This document shows, piece after piece, positions 33,486-42,598 of a stretch of DNA of 64,000 nucleotides. The stretch is from Dipteris shenzhenensis. Lineage: Eukaryota; Polypodiophyta; Polypodiopsida; Gleicheniales. Positions within the stretch are counted from its first letter, which is position 1. Each line of letters starts with the position of its first letter. Location of the stretch: assembly GCA_047967505.1 (NCBI GenBank), contig CM106540.1. One strand, written 5' to 3'. A program made the position numbers and the translations under genes. The notes under the pieces are model-generated. The model did no database searches and was not told the origin of the DNA. It worked only from the letters and a program-made list of their open reading frames with translations.

Positions 33486-35578
33486 TCCATATGCACAAAT
33501 TGTGATCATAACAATTGACAACAGAAACAACAAAGCAACAAACAAAGTTATGACAAGCAATTTAAAATTGACATGCCATTGGTTTGAATGAAATGAAAAT
33601 ATAATAAATAAATGTCCTACTATTTGTTAATTTTGTATAATCATCTTCTGTGGAAAGTGCCATGACCAAATGCTCAAATATAATGGAAGGGACATTCACC
33701 TTTTTCCACTTGGCAATCAGACTCCGATCTGCATATCCTTGATCCAGGCAAAACTCGTACAGCTCCTTCGAGATTGCTTTGCGTCGGTAGTATAACTCAT
33801 AGATATATCTGCTTTTCTGGTGGGAAACCTTAAAGATAGGCCATAGTGACTCGCATTTTCTCTTCCCTTCATGTGATTCCATTTCAGCTGTGAAATCATT
33901 CAAAATGTCATATTTTGGGACTCCAATTATAATATCTTAACACATTCGTAACCTCAAAATAAACAAAAACTCAGCATCATAAAATGCATACAACTAGTGC
34001 ATGCTGAAAGTCAAAGCAACTCAGCAGTATGTTTAAAGACAAAAGACATCCACAAATTCAAACACCAATCAGAAGAGACACCCTAGTGTATACAGGAAAC
34101 ACCAACAACCAAGAAAAAGCTACAAAGTTTGACCTTAATTAAAGTGCCGCAATAAAATAGTTGATTATCAGGCCCCTGCCTATATTAGTGATTCAAATGA
34201 TTGAAGGAAGTCAAAGGCGCAATGGCCTAAAGCTTAAAAGTTTGTCCTTGAGAGTCCAAGCAGGAAAGCGTGACATAACAAGATGCCTGATGCATGCAGC
34301 AGGATTAAAAGAAGTGAATCAATTAACCCTTTTCCTTGCTAGCCCAATACAAATTCCGCATTTTGGATTTTCAGGTTTGGAGACGTTACACCAAGATAGA
34401 GTAGGTGGCAGGATCCATGGCTTTATGTTAAGAAATATTCTTCTACCTGCACGTTGGCCCACGCCACATCAATAATTAATCCCATCATTTAATGGCAAGA
34501 ATTCCGAGAAGGAGGGCTGAAAAACGATTTCTAAACACTAGTTGACGACCATGATGGACTGTGGTTCTATTCAATCAGAATGAATTTGATGGCAAGACTA
34601 ACGCAAAAACCCCCAATTTGGCTATACTGGCGATACTGAACTAGACTTAATCTTTCTGTTCAGCGATGTCCAGAATGCTAAATCTCTTATATATTTTCTC
34701 TGTAGTTATCATCTGCTTTGCCGTCCTACCATCTTGTACATGCTCTCTTTGCAGTTCAGAAACACGGTTTCTTAGTTCTACTTCGAATGCCTAAGGAAAT
34801 ATAAAAATAGGTCACCTTCAAGGCACCTTACTTTTTTTAATTAAACTAACGTCATAAAAGCGTGGGATAGAAAGAACATGTATTTTGCCTTTACATCTCA
34901 AACTTGCTTACGATAGGCCTACCACAAGCACCCTGCAAGTCGGCCACCATCAAAGATACAGTTTATGAGAATCAATTTTCCATAAGAACATAACAATAGA
35001 CCACAAGTTCACCACAATCAAAGTCAAACCATCATTTGGATCCCGTGCCATGTTTTGAAACCGTAAATCAAGTTTGCTCTGTCCTTTGCTTCTTCAAAGT
35101 AAAGAGATAACCTTTAAAGGTTATTCTAGAAGTTGGAATAAGCACACAAATCACCAGAAGGGAGCTGAAAAAACAGACCTTATTGAAAGATAACAACTAA
35201 TCGTTATAAGTGATAATACAAACATATCCAAGCGAACGAAGCGCCAACTGCAAAAGCCAAGTTGAAAGCGAAATTTCCAAACTGGCACAGCGACATGGAA
35301 AACAAAACGAAGTGTAATGCTAGCGGACAGAGAGACGGATTCAAAAGGAAAAAATTTGAAGGCTACTACTTCCTTTCTCGCAGACTCTCTTATTTCCTGA
35401 TGTATGTGCCTAACAAAAACGCGTAAAGGGACGGAGAGCACAGAAACCTAAAATTGAAGAAGGGAAAAGTGAAGGCAGACTTACCTTCTCGCATTTTGGT
35501 CTCGAGTTCACGGATGGAAGGCTCGATGAGCTCCCATCCTGAAGGGTACTTGAGACGACTTGTACGAACTTTGGGCAT
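20069..35578 (-). CDS. BUD31: BUD31/G10 spliceosomal protein, intact three-exon gene
   Basis: Joining exon 1 (35578-35485), exon 2 (33887-33700) and exon 3 (20224-20069) on the minus strand gives 145 codons plus TGA, the usual length of plant BUD31/G10 proteins, with no gaps and correct splice phases. The N terminus [20 protein letters not shown], the middle [32 protein letters not shown] and [20 protein letters not shown], and the Cys-rich C terminus (CCLRC at 101-105, CVC at 117-119, CVHCGCRGC at 133-141) are all diagnostic. BUD31 is a conserved zinc-cluster component of activated spliceosomes in the nucleus. Intron 1 is about 1.6 kb and intron 2 about 13.5 kb. This is the only host gene I can identify in the window. 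Confidence 0.96.
20877..21929 (+). CDS. LINE-B ORF1 (nucleic-acid-binding, CCHC knuckle)
   Basis: The frame from ATG 20877 gives 350 residues to TAA 21927-21929; the frame is also open upstream to 20712, but this Met fits the family better. The central part (about residues 75-200) resembles the DUF4283-type domain of plant LINE ORF1 proteins. The knuckle [14 protein letters not shown] (CX2CX4HX4C, about 21604-21645) follows, then a Lys/Gln-rich tail. It would coat LINE RNA. This ORF is intact while ORF2 is not. Confidence 0.85.
   Translation: MSEINKCYTKRALSPEPKRQSRETLPSIAPSSEDASYVFDMLNEEFQQSRREWMLPATELTYKMKLPSLVHPLKKLSQTAIIIFFPGKLPSANDVGQWVNSLLGGCYVEGVYFASRGFYEVHLLDALTKQKMLEMSPLFFGRQMMHIMPWSPNKDYQNLIKHHCPVWVEVVDFPYYMRMELPGLAMTLGQVICPPRPTGNKNRFCILWDTDRPTPPSISVEIEGVNVEKKYFTLKWGIFAGACSSCHKFGHLASECPSILHPPPPAAIPQPSNKGGHKTYVEKTEAKGAKPSVHTGSQGISPQNKDKGKGKQVENNSSSHEGWHAAKKTVPLKQRPLQSCNWDGSAPPLG
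22121..23862 (+). pseudogene. LINE-B ORF2, 5' part: endonuclease and first RT blocks
   Basis: The likely start is ATG 22121 ([15 protein letters not shown]). Endonuclease motifs follow in shifting frames: GDFNNSPHW (about 22434), [14 protein letters not shown] and SDHTPLWL (about 22690). The first RT blocks are [18 protein letters not shown] (with an upstream stop), [15 protein letters not shown] and [16 protein letters not shown] (about 23793-23840). A piece of the endonuclease after the start is missing and at least four frameshifts are needed. The frame is cut at MSRL by element C. Confidence 0.85.
23861..24204 (-). repeat. 3' LTR of element C
   Basis: This 344 bp copy starts TGTAGGATCC and ends ACCCCAACA. 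It matches 25597-25928 apart from a few substitutions and a roughly 12 bp indel near 24155. Confidence 0.92.
24530..24723 (-). pseudogene. Gag remnant of element C (copia type)
   Basis: From ATG (complement 24721-24723) the minus strand reads [17 protein letters not shown], a stop, then [16 protein letters not shown]. The LDGT-F-x-x-W/stop-K-x-K pattern is the copia gag N terminus. A stop replaces the expected Trp. It identifies the parent family as copia. Confidence 0.65.
25583..25594 (-). other. PBS of element C
   Basis: GCTCTGATACCA is the reverse complement of TGGTATCAGAGC, the initiator tRNA-Met PBS, two bases from the LTR. Confidence 0.9.
25597..25928 (-). repeat. 5' LTR of element C
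   Basis: This 332 bp copy starts TGTAGGACCC and ends ACCCCGACA. It is the upstream LTR, because the minus-strand PBS adjoins it. Confidence 0.92.
25934..27668 (+). pseudogene. LINE-B ORF2, 3' part: RT palm and zf-RVT
   Basis: After element C the RT resumes with [17 protein letters not shown] and, after a stop, [15 protein letters not shown] (about 26044) and catalytic YVDD at 26185-26196. LINE-A has YADD at this site. The thumb region and a zf-RVT-like motif ([20 protein letters not shown], about 27296-27355) follow in several frames, ending near TAA 27668-27670. It is not functional. Confidence 0.85.
28073..28079 (+). promoter_or_regulatory. TATA box in copia D LTR
   Basis: CCTATAAAAGGCCC is a strong TATA element. 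Transcription would start about 30 bases downstream, at the U3/R border. Confidence 0.6.
28193..28704. other. About 512 bp insertion inside the copia D 5' LTR
   Basis: The 3' LTR reads CCTTCAGTATT, 13 bases, then CTGTATTTTGTATTG. In the 5' LTR these two segments are separated by about 512 bp. The insert has no ORF, no recognised motif and no clear flanking duplication. It may be a non-autonomous element, or the 3' copy may have lost it. Confidence 0.55.
28968..29795 (+). pseudogene. Copia D gag C terminus, knuckle and protease
   Basis: The frame reads [30 protein letters not shown], a Lys-rich linker, knuckle [14 protein letters not shown] (about 29311-29352) and protease [12 protein letters not shown] (Asp intact, about 29499). 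A TAG lies at 29547-29549, after which the same frame continues to [20 protein letters not shown]. The gag N terminus is absent; sequence from the leader joins directly to mid-gag. Confidence 0.88.
29761..30504 (+). pseudogene. Copia D integrase tail, linker and start of RT
   Basis: The sequence starts abruptly with [19 protein letters not shown], the end of the integrase region, so the DDE core has been deleted. An acidic linker follows, a TAA after RSQHL, then the RT start [32 protein letters not shown] and [22 protein letters not shown] stops there because the LTR is fused on. Confidence 0.88.
30505..30748 (+). repeat. Truncated 3' LTR of copia D
   Basis: It begins within GCAGTTTGTGAGA, matching the 5' LTR from about 28154, and ends CTCTATCA. 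It is joined to RT codons (DETFAPTA) with no PPT, which shows a deletion across RT, RNase H, PPT and the LTR start. Confidence 0.85.
30779..30788 (+). other. LINE-B poly(A) tail
   Basis: Ten A residues follow TTGGTTTCGCC. The tail is separated from the ORF2 end by copia D, and the GTTTC duplication shows the two parts were once contiguous. Confidence 0.75.
30789..31035. repeat. ATGT/ATGC and GA microsatellites
   Basis: Tetranucleotide ATGT, TGCA and GCAT runs fill about 30795-30910, followed by a (GA)n tract from about 30979 to 31036. No coding sequence is present. Confidence 0.85.
31162..31490. repeat. Higher-order tandem repeat (60 bp within 191 bp)
   Basis: A 60 bp unit (GGCTACCTGTCCATGTGGCG start) occurs at 31238, 31298 and 31429. 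The larger unit beginning CTGTAGGGCCGGCCATG occurs at 31162 and 31353, a 191 bp offset. Long open frames on both strands here (for example 31124-31642 -) are products of the repeat. Confidence 0.88.
31643..33561. other. Intron 2 remainder: short repeats, no gene
   Basis: A roughly 50 bp sequence (CCTTTGTAAGACTAGAATA start) occurs at 31673 and again at 32260. An (AT)n tract at 32189-32230 runs into (AG)n to 32259. A GCACAATATG.AGGCAG segment recurs at about 32612 and 32732. A (GA)n tract lies at 33453-33482. No coding sequence could be supported. Confidence 0.6.
33700..33887 (-). CDS. BUD31: BUD31 exon 2
   Basis: The acceptor TTTCACAG ends at 33888 and the exon runs 188 bases, coding residues 32-94, to TGGAAAAAG|GTGAAT with donor GT at 33699-33698 (phase 0). 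It carries the central basic block [20 protein letters not shown]. Reading past the donor leaves the family sequence immediately, which supports the splice site. Confidence 0.95.
33888..35484 (-). other. BUD31 intron 1 (about 1.6 kb)
   Basis: The intron has GT-AG ends and phase 1. It holds no recognised mobile element. A possible extra coding segment lies at 34650-34791 (listed separately). Confidence 0.9.
34650..34791 (-). other. Possible small exon inside BUD31 intron 1
   Basis: After a good acceptor (TATTTCCTTAG ending at 34792), 47 codons are open to a TAA at about 34650. The product is charged and coiled-coil-like ([19 protein letters not shown]). Joined to BUD31 exon 1 in its phase it would stop after about 11 codons, so it is not a simple BUD31 alternative exon. 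It may be a terminal exon of another minus-strand gene, a pseudogene fragment, or chance. Confidence 0.25.
35485..35578 (-). CDS. BUD31: BUD31 exon 1
   Basis: Translation starts at the ATG whose complement is 35576-35578; 31 codons plus one base follow. The donor is GAGAAG|GTAAGT with GT at 35484-35483, a consensus 5' splice site. The exon ends in phase 1, leaving a G that is completed to GCT (Ala32) by exon 2. Confidence 0.95.
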
Positions 35579-35619
35579 GATTGGAGATTGGCAGAGTATA
35601 AATCTCCTTGGATGTAGTC

Positions 35620-35626
35620 TTATATA
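35620..35626 (-). promoter_or_regulatory. TATA-box candidate of BUD31
   Basis: The minus strand reads CCCCTATATAAGAC, 42-48 bases upstream of the BUD31 ATG. If used with normal spacing, the 5'UTR would be very short (about 10-20 bases), so the true start site may lie elsewhere. Confidence 0.4.
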
Positions 35627-36399
35627 GGGGAGCTTTGAATTTCCAACCTATAATATTTCATTGTTTCCCCCCTCCATGAGTCTGACTTGGCGTATACAAC
35701 ACTTCACATCGAGCTAACCCCGCTCACATGGGTAAGGTAGCTCTTATCTGCACCGAGCACCTGGCAGTTTGTGGAGTTCTCGTGTGGTGAGCTAAGGGTC
35801 TTCAGGGTCCGTCAGGGTCTTGGTATCATCTTCTCCGCTCTCTGGTTAGTTACGGACCACGGAGTCCTCCACGCTTGAGGTGGCATCAAATGCATACGGT
35901 GGGAGGGGGAAGTTCTCCATGAGTTGTCTGGTGGGTGTTAGCCTCACACAAAAAAACCAACACTCAACAAAATAGAAAAATAAAAATTTGGAATAAAATA
36001 GGATTAAAACTCTCTTGTGAATTTCCATGACCAAGTTTGTGTTTTGAATTGCCATTCATGGAGATCATCCTACAAAAATTGCTCTTTAATAGCATTTAAA
36101 AAATCATTTCCTTTTTATTTTGCATCCAAAAGCGCTTGCTTTACCACTATACTAGGAGGCGCACTCTCTTAGCCCTACCTCCTTAGAAGGAGTGCTATAC
36201 TGAAACTCTTTTGTGAATTTCCACATGTAATTTAAAAAACAGTTAATTAAGAGGTGTGTTTCAAATTAATAGTTACGAAGATCATCCTATAAAAATTGCC
36301 TTTTAATAACCTAATGACCTTTCAAAAATTCTCTATTCCATTCAAAAGCACTTGCCTTACCACTATATTAGGAGTAGTGGCCACGCTCTCTCTGTAATG
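35627..36399. repeat. BUD31 upstream region with a diverged direct duplication
   Basis: Two diverged copies of about 165-190 bp (roughly 36006-36170 and 36200-36390) share CTCTTTTGTGAATTTCCA, GATCATCCTA.AAAAATTGC and TTACCACTATA.TAGGAG. The complement of the last part (TAGTATAGTGGTAAAGC) resembles a tRNA 5' half with an A box; no B box is recognisable. Confidence 0.5.
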
Positions 36400-36554
36400 A
36401 GCAATGGTAGCTCAGGCAGTACGAGATTTGCCCACTTGAGCAGCTGCCCTCGTTCGAATCTTGATGGACAACTCCTTGCTTGCTTGGTAGCATAGATTTT
36501 GATTGGATGTGTCCCTCTTAATGGACCATGGGTGTATTAGTGGTGTGAAAAAAA
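36400..36554 (+). repeat. tRNA-derived SINE-like element
   Basis: TAGCTCAGGCAG (36408-36419) matches a pol III A box, and CGTTCGAATCT (36451-36461) matches a B box, 43 bases apart as in tRNAs. The sequence does not fold as a complete tRNA, and the tail ends in a seven-base A run (36548-36554), as in plant SINEs. The boundaries and family are not established. Confidence 0.55.
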
Positions 36555-36804
36555 GCAAATTCTTGTCCAGCATTATTTACATCAATAGTCTAACGCCCAA
36601 TTTAGCACTAGCAAGCAACAAAACTAAAAGAAGAAAATAGATAGCATACTCTAGGTTGAGCTCAGTCCTATTGAGAAGACAAAGGGGAAGGAGTAGGTGA
36701 ATGGGGAAGAGGAGGTGCCAAAGTCCGTCCATGATGACTAGGTAAAGGAGGGAAGAGATGAAGTACATTGTCCACCACAACTCGGCCTTGCTTCGGATGA
36801 CCCA

Positions 36805-37065
36805 TGTTAGAAATATTTACGTTTCCTAAGGCAGTGGCCAATGTTATGTGATAAGGGGCTAGTTCCCTTTATTAAGGTTTTCTACTCCTAACCTCAGTTA
36901 GTGGCTGAGTTTGTGGGTGAGTTAATCACCACACATCTTTTAACCCTAGTTAGGGTTCATTATAGGGTTTCATCTCTATGACTACCCTAGCTTTGTAGTT
37001 CATTGTTGCTGCTGCATTTCATTCCATCTTGCTTTATCTCCATTCTCTCGCTTCCATTTCCAACA
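36805..37065 (+). repeat. 5' LTR of copia B
   Basis: The 261 bp sequence starts TGTTAGAAATATT and ends CATTTCCAACA, followed after two bases by a PBS. It contains AACCCTAGTTAGGGTT. No second LTR copy was found in the window. Confidence 0.75.
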
Positions 37066-37067
37066 TT

Positions 37068-37079
37068 TGGTATCAGAGT
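37068..37079 (+). other. PBS of copia B
   Basis: TGGTATCAGAGT differs by one base from the initiator tRNA-Met PBS and lies two bases after the LTR. Confidence 0.75.
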
Positions 37080-38177
37080 AGGTTCCCCTTCACTCCCACA
37101 CCTCTCCCCACGCCCTCTCGCTTAGACTCTGTCACCAAAAACTTCACTTTTCTCGCGAAGAACTTGGCCAAATTAGTTTATTTTTGCTAGCAACCACCTC
37201 CTATAGGTTCCTCTTGCTTGGGTGTCACTTTTGGAGAAGTTTTAGCACTGTTTCAGAACTGGGTGACCACCTTTTGGAGGTTTTTTACTGATTTCGAGCT
37301 GGTATGGACTAGTCACCACCTCCTATTGCAAGTTTAAGGTTGGGTGCCTCTTTTTTAGCACTTTAGGAGCTTCTTTCGGGCTAGGTGACCTCATTTTGGA
37401 CCTGTTTTTGACAAAAACGACTAGCTAAACCTATTTTTTAGGGGATTTGTTGCTGATCTTCGAACACAACAACCATTCCTTGACTGTGCGCCTATTTCTT
37501 GAGGGCTAAACTTACTTTTCGAGGTGCTTTTCAAGGTTGGACAAGCTTTTTGATATGTTTTTTAGGACTTTTTGTGGTTTTGAATCTATTCTACCACTCA
37601 GGGGACTGTTTTGGAGCTTCTAGAAACTTCTCCTTGCTGTTTTGAATCTGTCTCAAGCAGTATTATGCAAGGACAACTCATATTTGGCACCTCCAGGTAC
37701 ATTTTCAGTCCATACAATTGGGGACTTGCTGTTTTTTTCAAAACAGAGATAAAAATTAGTCATCTGTTGCTTGCTAAGGCTTAGCAAGCATTCTTGAAGG
37801 AAAGCATATATAGTTCATGGGAGATCATTTTCAGCTCATCTTGCAACTCTTTTTAGAGGCATTTTGTAGCTCATTTTCTTAGGTTTTGGTTTCGTAAACT
37901 TTCAATTCTATTACTACTTGCATTGGGAGCTCTTTTCCCTCTCAATTACTTGCATTTGTTGGCCATCGTGCCTCTCGTGTTTACCTTTGCAAGTACAATA
38001 TAGCATTTAGTTTGGTTTATGCCTTGTTCAGCCACCTCCGCTAGTTTTAAGGGGAAAATTTGAGATTGCAGCACATATCCTAGCACGAGATCTTTCTAGG
38101 GTATTTGCGGGGAATCCTCAAGCCTAATATAGGCTTTGGCACTGATATATGTTACTTGAGCAGGGAGTTCATAGCAA
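37080..38177 (+). other. Copia B leader, no gene
   Basis: About 1.1 kb of AT-rich sequence separates PBS and gag. No ORF with a recognisable motif is present. Confidence 0.6.
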
Positions 38178-38923
38178 GTGAACTTTGTTGAGATTATTTG
38201 TCTCTTTTTGTTTGCTCAAACAGCACAACAAAATCCAAATGATGTCTTTTATTTGCTTGCTCAAGAGGATCGGTTGGATGGCACCAACTACCCTCTTTGG
38301 AGTTTTCTGATTCGCAATCTGTTAGTTGCCAAGGGCATCTGGGATTATGTAATAGGTGATGAGGCCCGTCCCGGTCCTATAGCATTAGGTACTCTTCCAC
38401 AGCAAGGGGGGGTCATGGTGGTGGTGCAAGTCATGGGCAACAAGGACAACAAGCTACCCTAGTTGAACAAGCCCCTGCAAGTATTACTCCTAAGCAAAGG
38501 AGATGGGATACTCATCGTAATGCTCAAGCCTTGCCTTTGATCTCACAGAATACCAAGAGGTTTATTGTCCTCGTATTAGGTCTTGCTGGACTGCTTAAGA
38601 ATCCTCGGATATTTTGGAACATATATATCAAGCTCATAATGAGGCAAGAGTCTCATATTTGTGTAGAGAGCTTCATAATGTGCACATGGATGAGGGTGGC
38701 TCTATGCAGGAACATGTCACCTGGATTCAAGATTTGCAAGAACAAATCTTGAACATTGATGAGATCATTCCAAACCCATAGCTTGTTATGATTTCTTTTA
38801 ACTCCTTGCCAGAGTCTTATCTTTCTTTTCATATGTCTCTCAATGTTGCGATGCGAGGGAACCTGAATCGCCTCACTTTTCAAGAGTTGGTACCACTCTT
38901 GTTGCAGGAGGAGTAGATGTGAA
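38178..38923 (+). pseudogene. Copia B gag
   Basis: From about 38220 the frame reads AQQNPNDVFYLLAQEDRLDG and WSFLIRNLLVAKGIWDYVIG, the same gag N terminus as copia A. A frameshift near 38400 follows, and later segments (KRFIV, HMDEGGSMQEHVTWIQDLQE, LTFQELVPLLLQEE) lie in other frames. A stop follows the LLQEE motif. Confidence 0.85.
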
Positions 38924-38928
38924 ATAAT

Positions 38929-39264
38929 ATGGCTTCACATTCTTGTAGTGCGGAGCATGCATTTTCAACAAAGGATAAGGGAAAAAAGAAAGTTCAGCCA
39001 AGTCATGCCTCTAGCAATGGTTTTGGACATGCACATGCAGGTGGGAAAGATAAAAAGGATGCCTCAAAGCCTTTCAAGAAAGTTGGCAAAACAGTTTCGT
39101 GTGCCAATGATTCTTCTTTACTGATTAAAGAGATTGGGGAACTTTCACTCACAATCATGGATGGTTTAGATCTTTGCATCCAAGTTGTTTTGGATGTCCT
39201 TGGGATTAAGAAGAATTTACTTTCTGTGGGGATAGGCAAGACGCGAGTTTTTCGAGCTAGTTGA
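38929..39264 (+). pseudogene. Copia B protease C-terminal fragment
   Basis: A Lys/His-rich linker runs directly into SCANDSSLLIKEIGELSLT and LGIKKNLLSVG, the end of a copia protease. The zinc knuckle and the catalytic DSGAS are missing, so a deletion has joined the linker to mid-protease. Confidence 0.75.
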
Positions 39265-39317
39265 GAAGGGAGTTTTTTTTGGCAACCACCATTTTTGTTC
39301 CACCTATTCCACTTGTG

Positions 39318-39319
39318 AC

Positions 39320-39415
<96 letters not shown>

Positions 39416-39568
39416 ACATCTCTTACGAACACATTATCATTCTCCCTCTCCAGGACCCCTCTCTCTCTCCTCTCTCTCTCTCTCCTCTCCCCCTCTCTCT
39501 GAGCATAACCCCTCTCCTATGATATCTCTCTCTCTCTCTCTATGAGCATAACCCCTCTCCCTATGACA

Positions 39569-39629
<61 letters not shown>

Positions 39630-39666
39630 TTATCTTACCAACACATTATCATTCTCCATCTCCATG

Positions 39667-39705
<39 letters not shown>

Positions 39706-39767
39706 TCCATGACCTCTCTCTCTCTCGCCTCTCTCTCTCTCTATGAGCATAACCCCTCTCTTTATGA

Positions 39768-39809
<42 letters not shown>

Positions 39810-39897
39810 CTCTCTCTCTCTCTTTCTCTCCATCTCCATGACCTCTCTCTCTCTCGCTCTCTCTCTCTCTATGAGCATAACCCCTCTCCTTATGACA

Positions 39898-39958
<61 letters not shown>

Positions 39959-40011
39959 CATCTCTTACGAACACATTATCATTCTCCCTCTCCAGGACCT
40001 CTCTCTCTCTC

Positions 40012-40045
<34 letters not shown>

Positions 40046-40079
40046 CCCCTCTCTCTGAGCATAACCCCTCTCCCTATGA

Positions 40080-40116
<37 letters not shown>

Positions 40117-40259
40117 ATCTTACTAACACATTATCATTCTCCATCTCCATGACCTCTCTCTATTTCTCTCTCTCTCTCTCTCTCCATCTCCATGACCTCT
40201 CTCTCTCTCTCTCTCTCGCTCTCTCTCTCTCTATGAGCATAACCCCTCTGCCTATGACA

Positions 40260-40334
<75 letters not shown>

Positions 40335-40371
40335 TTATCTTACCAACACATTATCATTCTCCATCTCCATG

Positions 40372-40427
<56 letters not shown>

Positions 40428-40478
40428 CTCTCTCTCTCTATTTATCTTACCAACACATTATCATTCTCCATCTCCATG

Positions 40479-40525
<47 letters not shown>

Positions 40526-40551
40526 CCTGCCTCCCTCCCTCCCTCCCTCCC

Positions 40552-40582
<31 letters not shown>

Positions 40583-40742
40583 ATCTCTCCCCCCCCCCAA
40601 TTTGTATGTTTATGTTAATGATCCCCTATACGATGTGTATGTACTATTTTCCAATACATTACAATTGTTGTTCTTCTTCACTCTCTCTCTCTCTCTTCCT
40701 CTCTCATTAGTTAATTTTTTTTAAGCACAAAATTTAGCTTTT

Positions 40743-40805
<63 letters not shown>

Positions 40806-40864
40806 TCCATTAGTCTGAGACAGAGAGAGAGAGATTAAAAAGGTAAATTTTATTTCTCTCTCTA
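39318..40864. repeat. CT microsatellite with recurring minisatellite islands (copy 1)
   Basis: Long (CT)n runs are interrupted by two recurring islands: GAGCATAACCCCTCTCC.TATGACAT and ATCTTACCAACACATTATCA followed by TTCTCCATCTCCATGAC. The end has AATTTGTATGTTTATGTTAA, more CT, and CATTAGTCTGAGACAGAGAG. Open frames of Ser/Leu are artefacts. Confidence 0.9.
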
Positions 40865-40964
40865 NNNNNNNNNNNNNNNNNNNNNNNNNNNNNNNNNNNN
40901 NNNNNNNNNNNNNNNNNNNNNNNNNNNNNNNNNNNNNNNNNNNNNNNNNNNNNNNNNNNNNNNN
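40865..40964. other. Assembly gap (100 N)
   Basis: Exactly 100 N residues, the conventional length for a gap of unknown size. Confidence 0.98.
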
Positions 40965-41091
40965 ATGTCCTTGGGATTAAGAAGAATTTACTTTCTGTGG
41001 GGATAGGCAAGACACGAGTTTTTCAGAGCGAGTTGAGAAGGGAGTTTTTTTTGGCAACCACCATTTTTGTTCCACCTATTCCACTGTGACA

Positions 41092-41166
<75 letters not shown>

Positions 41167-41220
41167 ATCTATCTATCTATCTACATCTCTTACGAACACA
41201 TTCAATTCTCCCTCTCCAGG

Positions 41221-41259
<39 letters not shown>

Positions 41260-41342
41260 CCTCTCTCTGAGCATAACCCCTCTCCTATGATTCTCTCTCT
41301 CTCTCTCTATGAGCATACCCCTCTCCTATGACATCTCTCTCT

Positions 41343-41385
<43 letters not shown>

Positions 41386-41419
41386 TTATCTTACAACACA
41401 TTATCATTCTCCATCTCCA

Positions 41420-41493
<74 letters not shown>

Positions 41494-41559
41494 TCCATGA
41501 CCTCTCTCTCTCTCGCTCTCTCCTCTCTCTCTATGTGCATAACCCCTCTCTTTATGACA

Positions 41560-41616
<57 letters not shown>

Positions 41617-41688
41617 CTCTCTCCATCTCCATGACCTCTCTCTCTCTCGCTCTCTCTCTCTCTATGAGCATAACCCCTCTCCTTATGA

Positions 41689-41756
<68 letters not shown>

Positions 41757-41872
41757 CATCTCTTATGAACACATTATCATTCTCCCTCTCCAGGACCTCT
41801 CTCTCTCTCTCTCTCTCTCCCTCTCTCTCTCTCTCTCCCCCTCTCTCTGAGCATAACCCCTCTCCCCTATGA

Positions 41873-41921
<49 letters not shown>

Positions 41922-42062
41922 ATCTTACTAACACATTATCATTCTCCATCTCCATGACCTCTCTCTATTTCTCTCTCTCTCTCTCTCTCCATCTCCATGA
42001 CCTCTCTCTCTCTCTCTCTCGCTCTCTCTCTCTCTATGAGAATAACCCCTCTGCCTATGACA

Positions 42063-42109
<47 letters not shown>

Positions 42110-42146
42110 TTATCTTACCAACACATTATCATTCTCCATCTCCATG

Positions 42147-42188
<42 letters not shown>

Positions 42189-42237
42189 CTCTCTCTCTAT
42201 TTATCTTACCAACACATTATCATTCTCCATCTCCGTG

Positions 42238-42284
<47 letters not shown>

Positions 42285-42309
42285 CCTGCCTCCCTCCCTC
42301 CCTCCCTCC

Positions 42310-42386
<77 letters not shown>

Positions 42387-42551
42387 CCGCCCAATTTGTA
42401 TGTTTATGTTAATGATCCCCTATACGATGTGTATGTACTATTTTCCAATACATTACAATTGTTGTTCTTCTTCACTCTCTCTCTTTTCACTCTCTCTCTC
42501 TCTCTTCCTCTCTCATTAGTTAATTTTTTTTAAGCACAAAATTTAGCTTTT

Positions 42552-42598
<47 letters not shown>

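Larger units (their letters stand above)
20225..33699 (-). other. BUD31 intron 2 (about 13.5 kb, filled with transposons)
   Basis: The intron has GT-AG ends and phase 0. About three quarters of it is LINE-B (antisense to the gene) with two LTR retrotransposons nested inside. The rest, 30789-33699, is tandem repeats and microsatellites. Exons on both sides are intact, so the intron is presumably still spliced despite its length. Confidence 0.9.
36805..39317 (+). mobile_element. Copia B: 5' LTR, leader, gag and protease; 3' end lost
   Basis: The order is LTR (36805-37065), PBS, a 1.1 kb leader, gag and a protease fragment. The element breaks off where the CT array begins at about 39318. Its LTR start (TGTTAGAAAT) and gag resemble copia A, so they are related families. 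All coding parts carry frameshifts. Confidence 0.85.

Noticed and set aside
34161-34475. 104-residue plus-strand ORF in BUD31 intron 1
   Set aside because: No motif, antisense to the gene, no splice or start context support.
36400-36470. A functional tRNA gene
   Set aside because: A and B boxes are present but the sequence does not fold into acceptor and anticodon stems, and an A tail follows; a SINE fits better.
40810-41010. Minus-strand ORF spanning the N gap
   Set aside because: It reads through 100 unknown bases and has no meaning.
39261-42533. Many long Ser/Leu-rich open frames
   Set aside because: They are translations of (CT)n; all frames of a dinucleotide repeat stay open. No other coding evidence.
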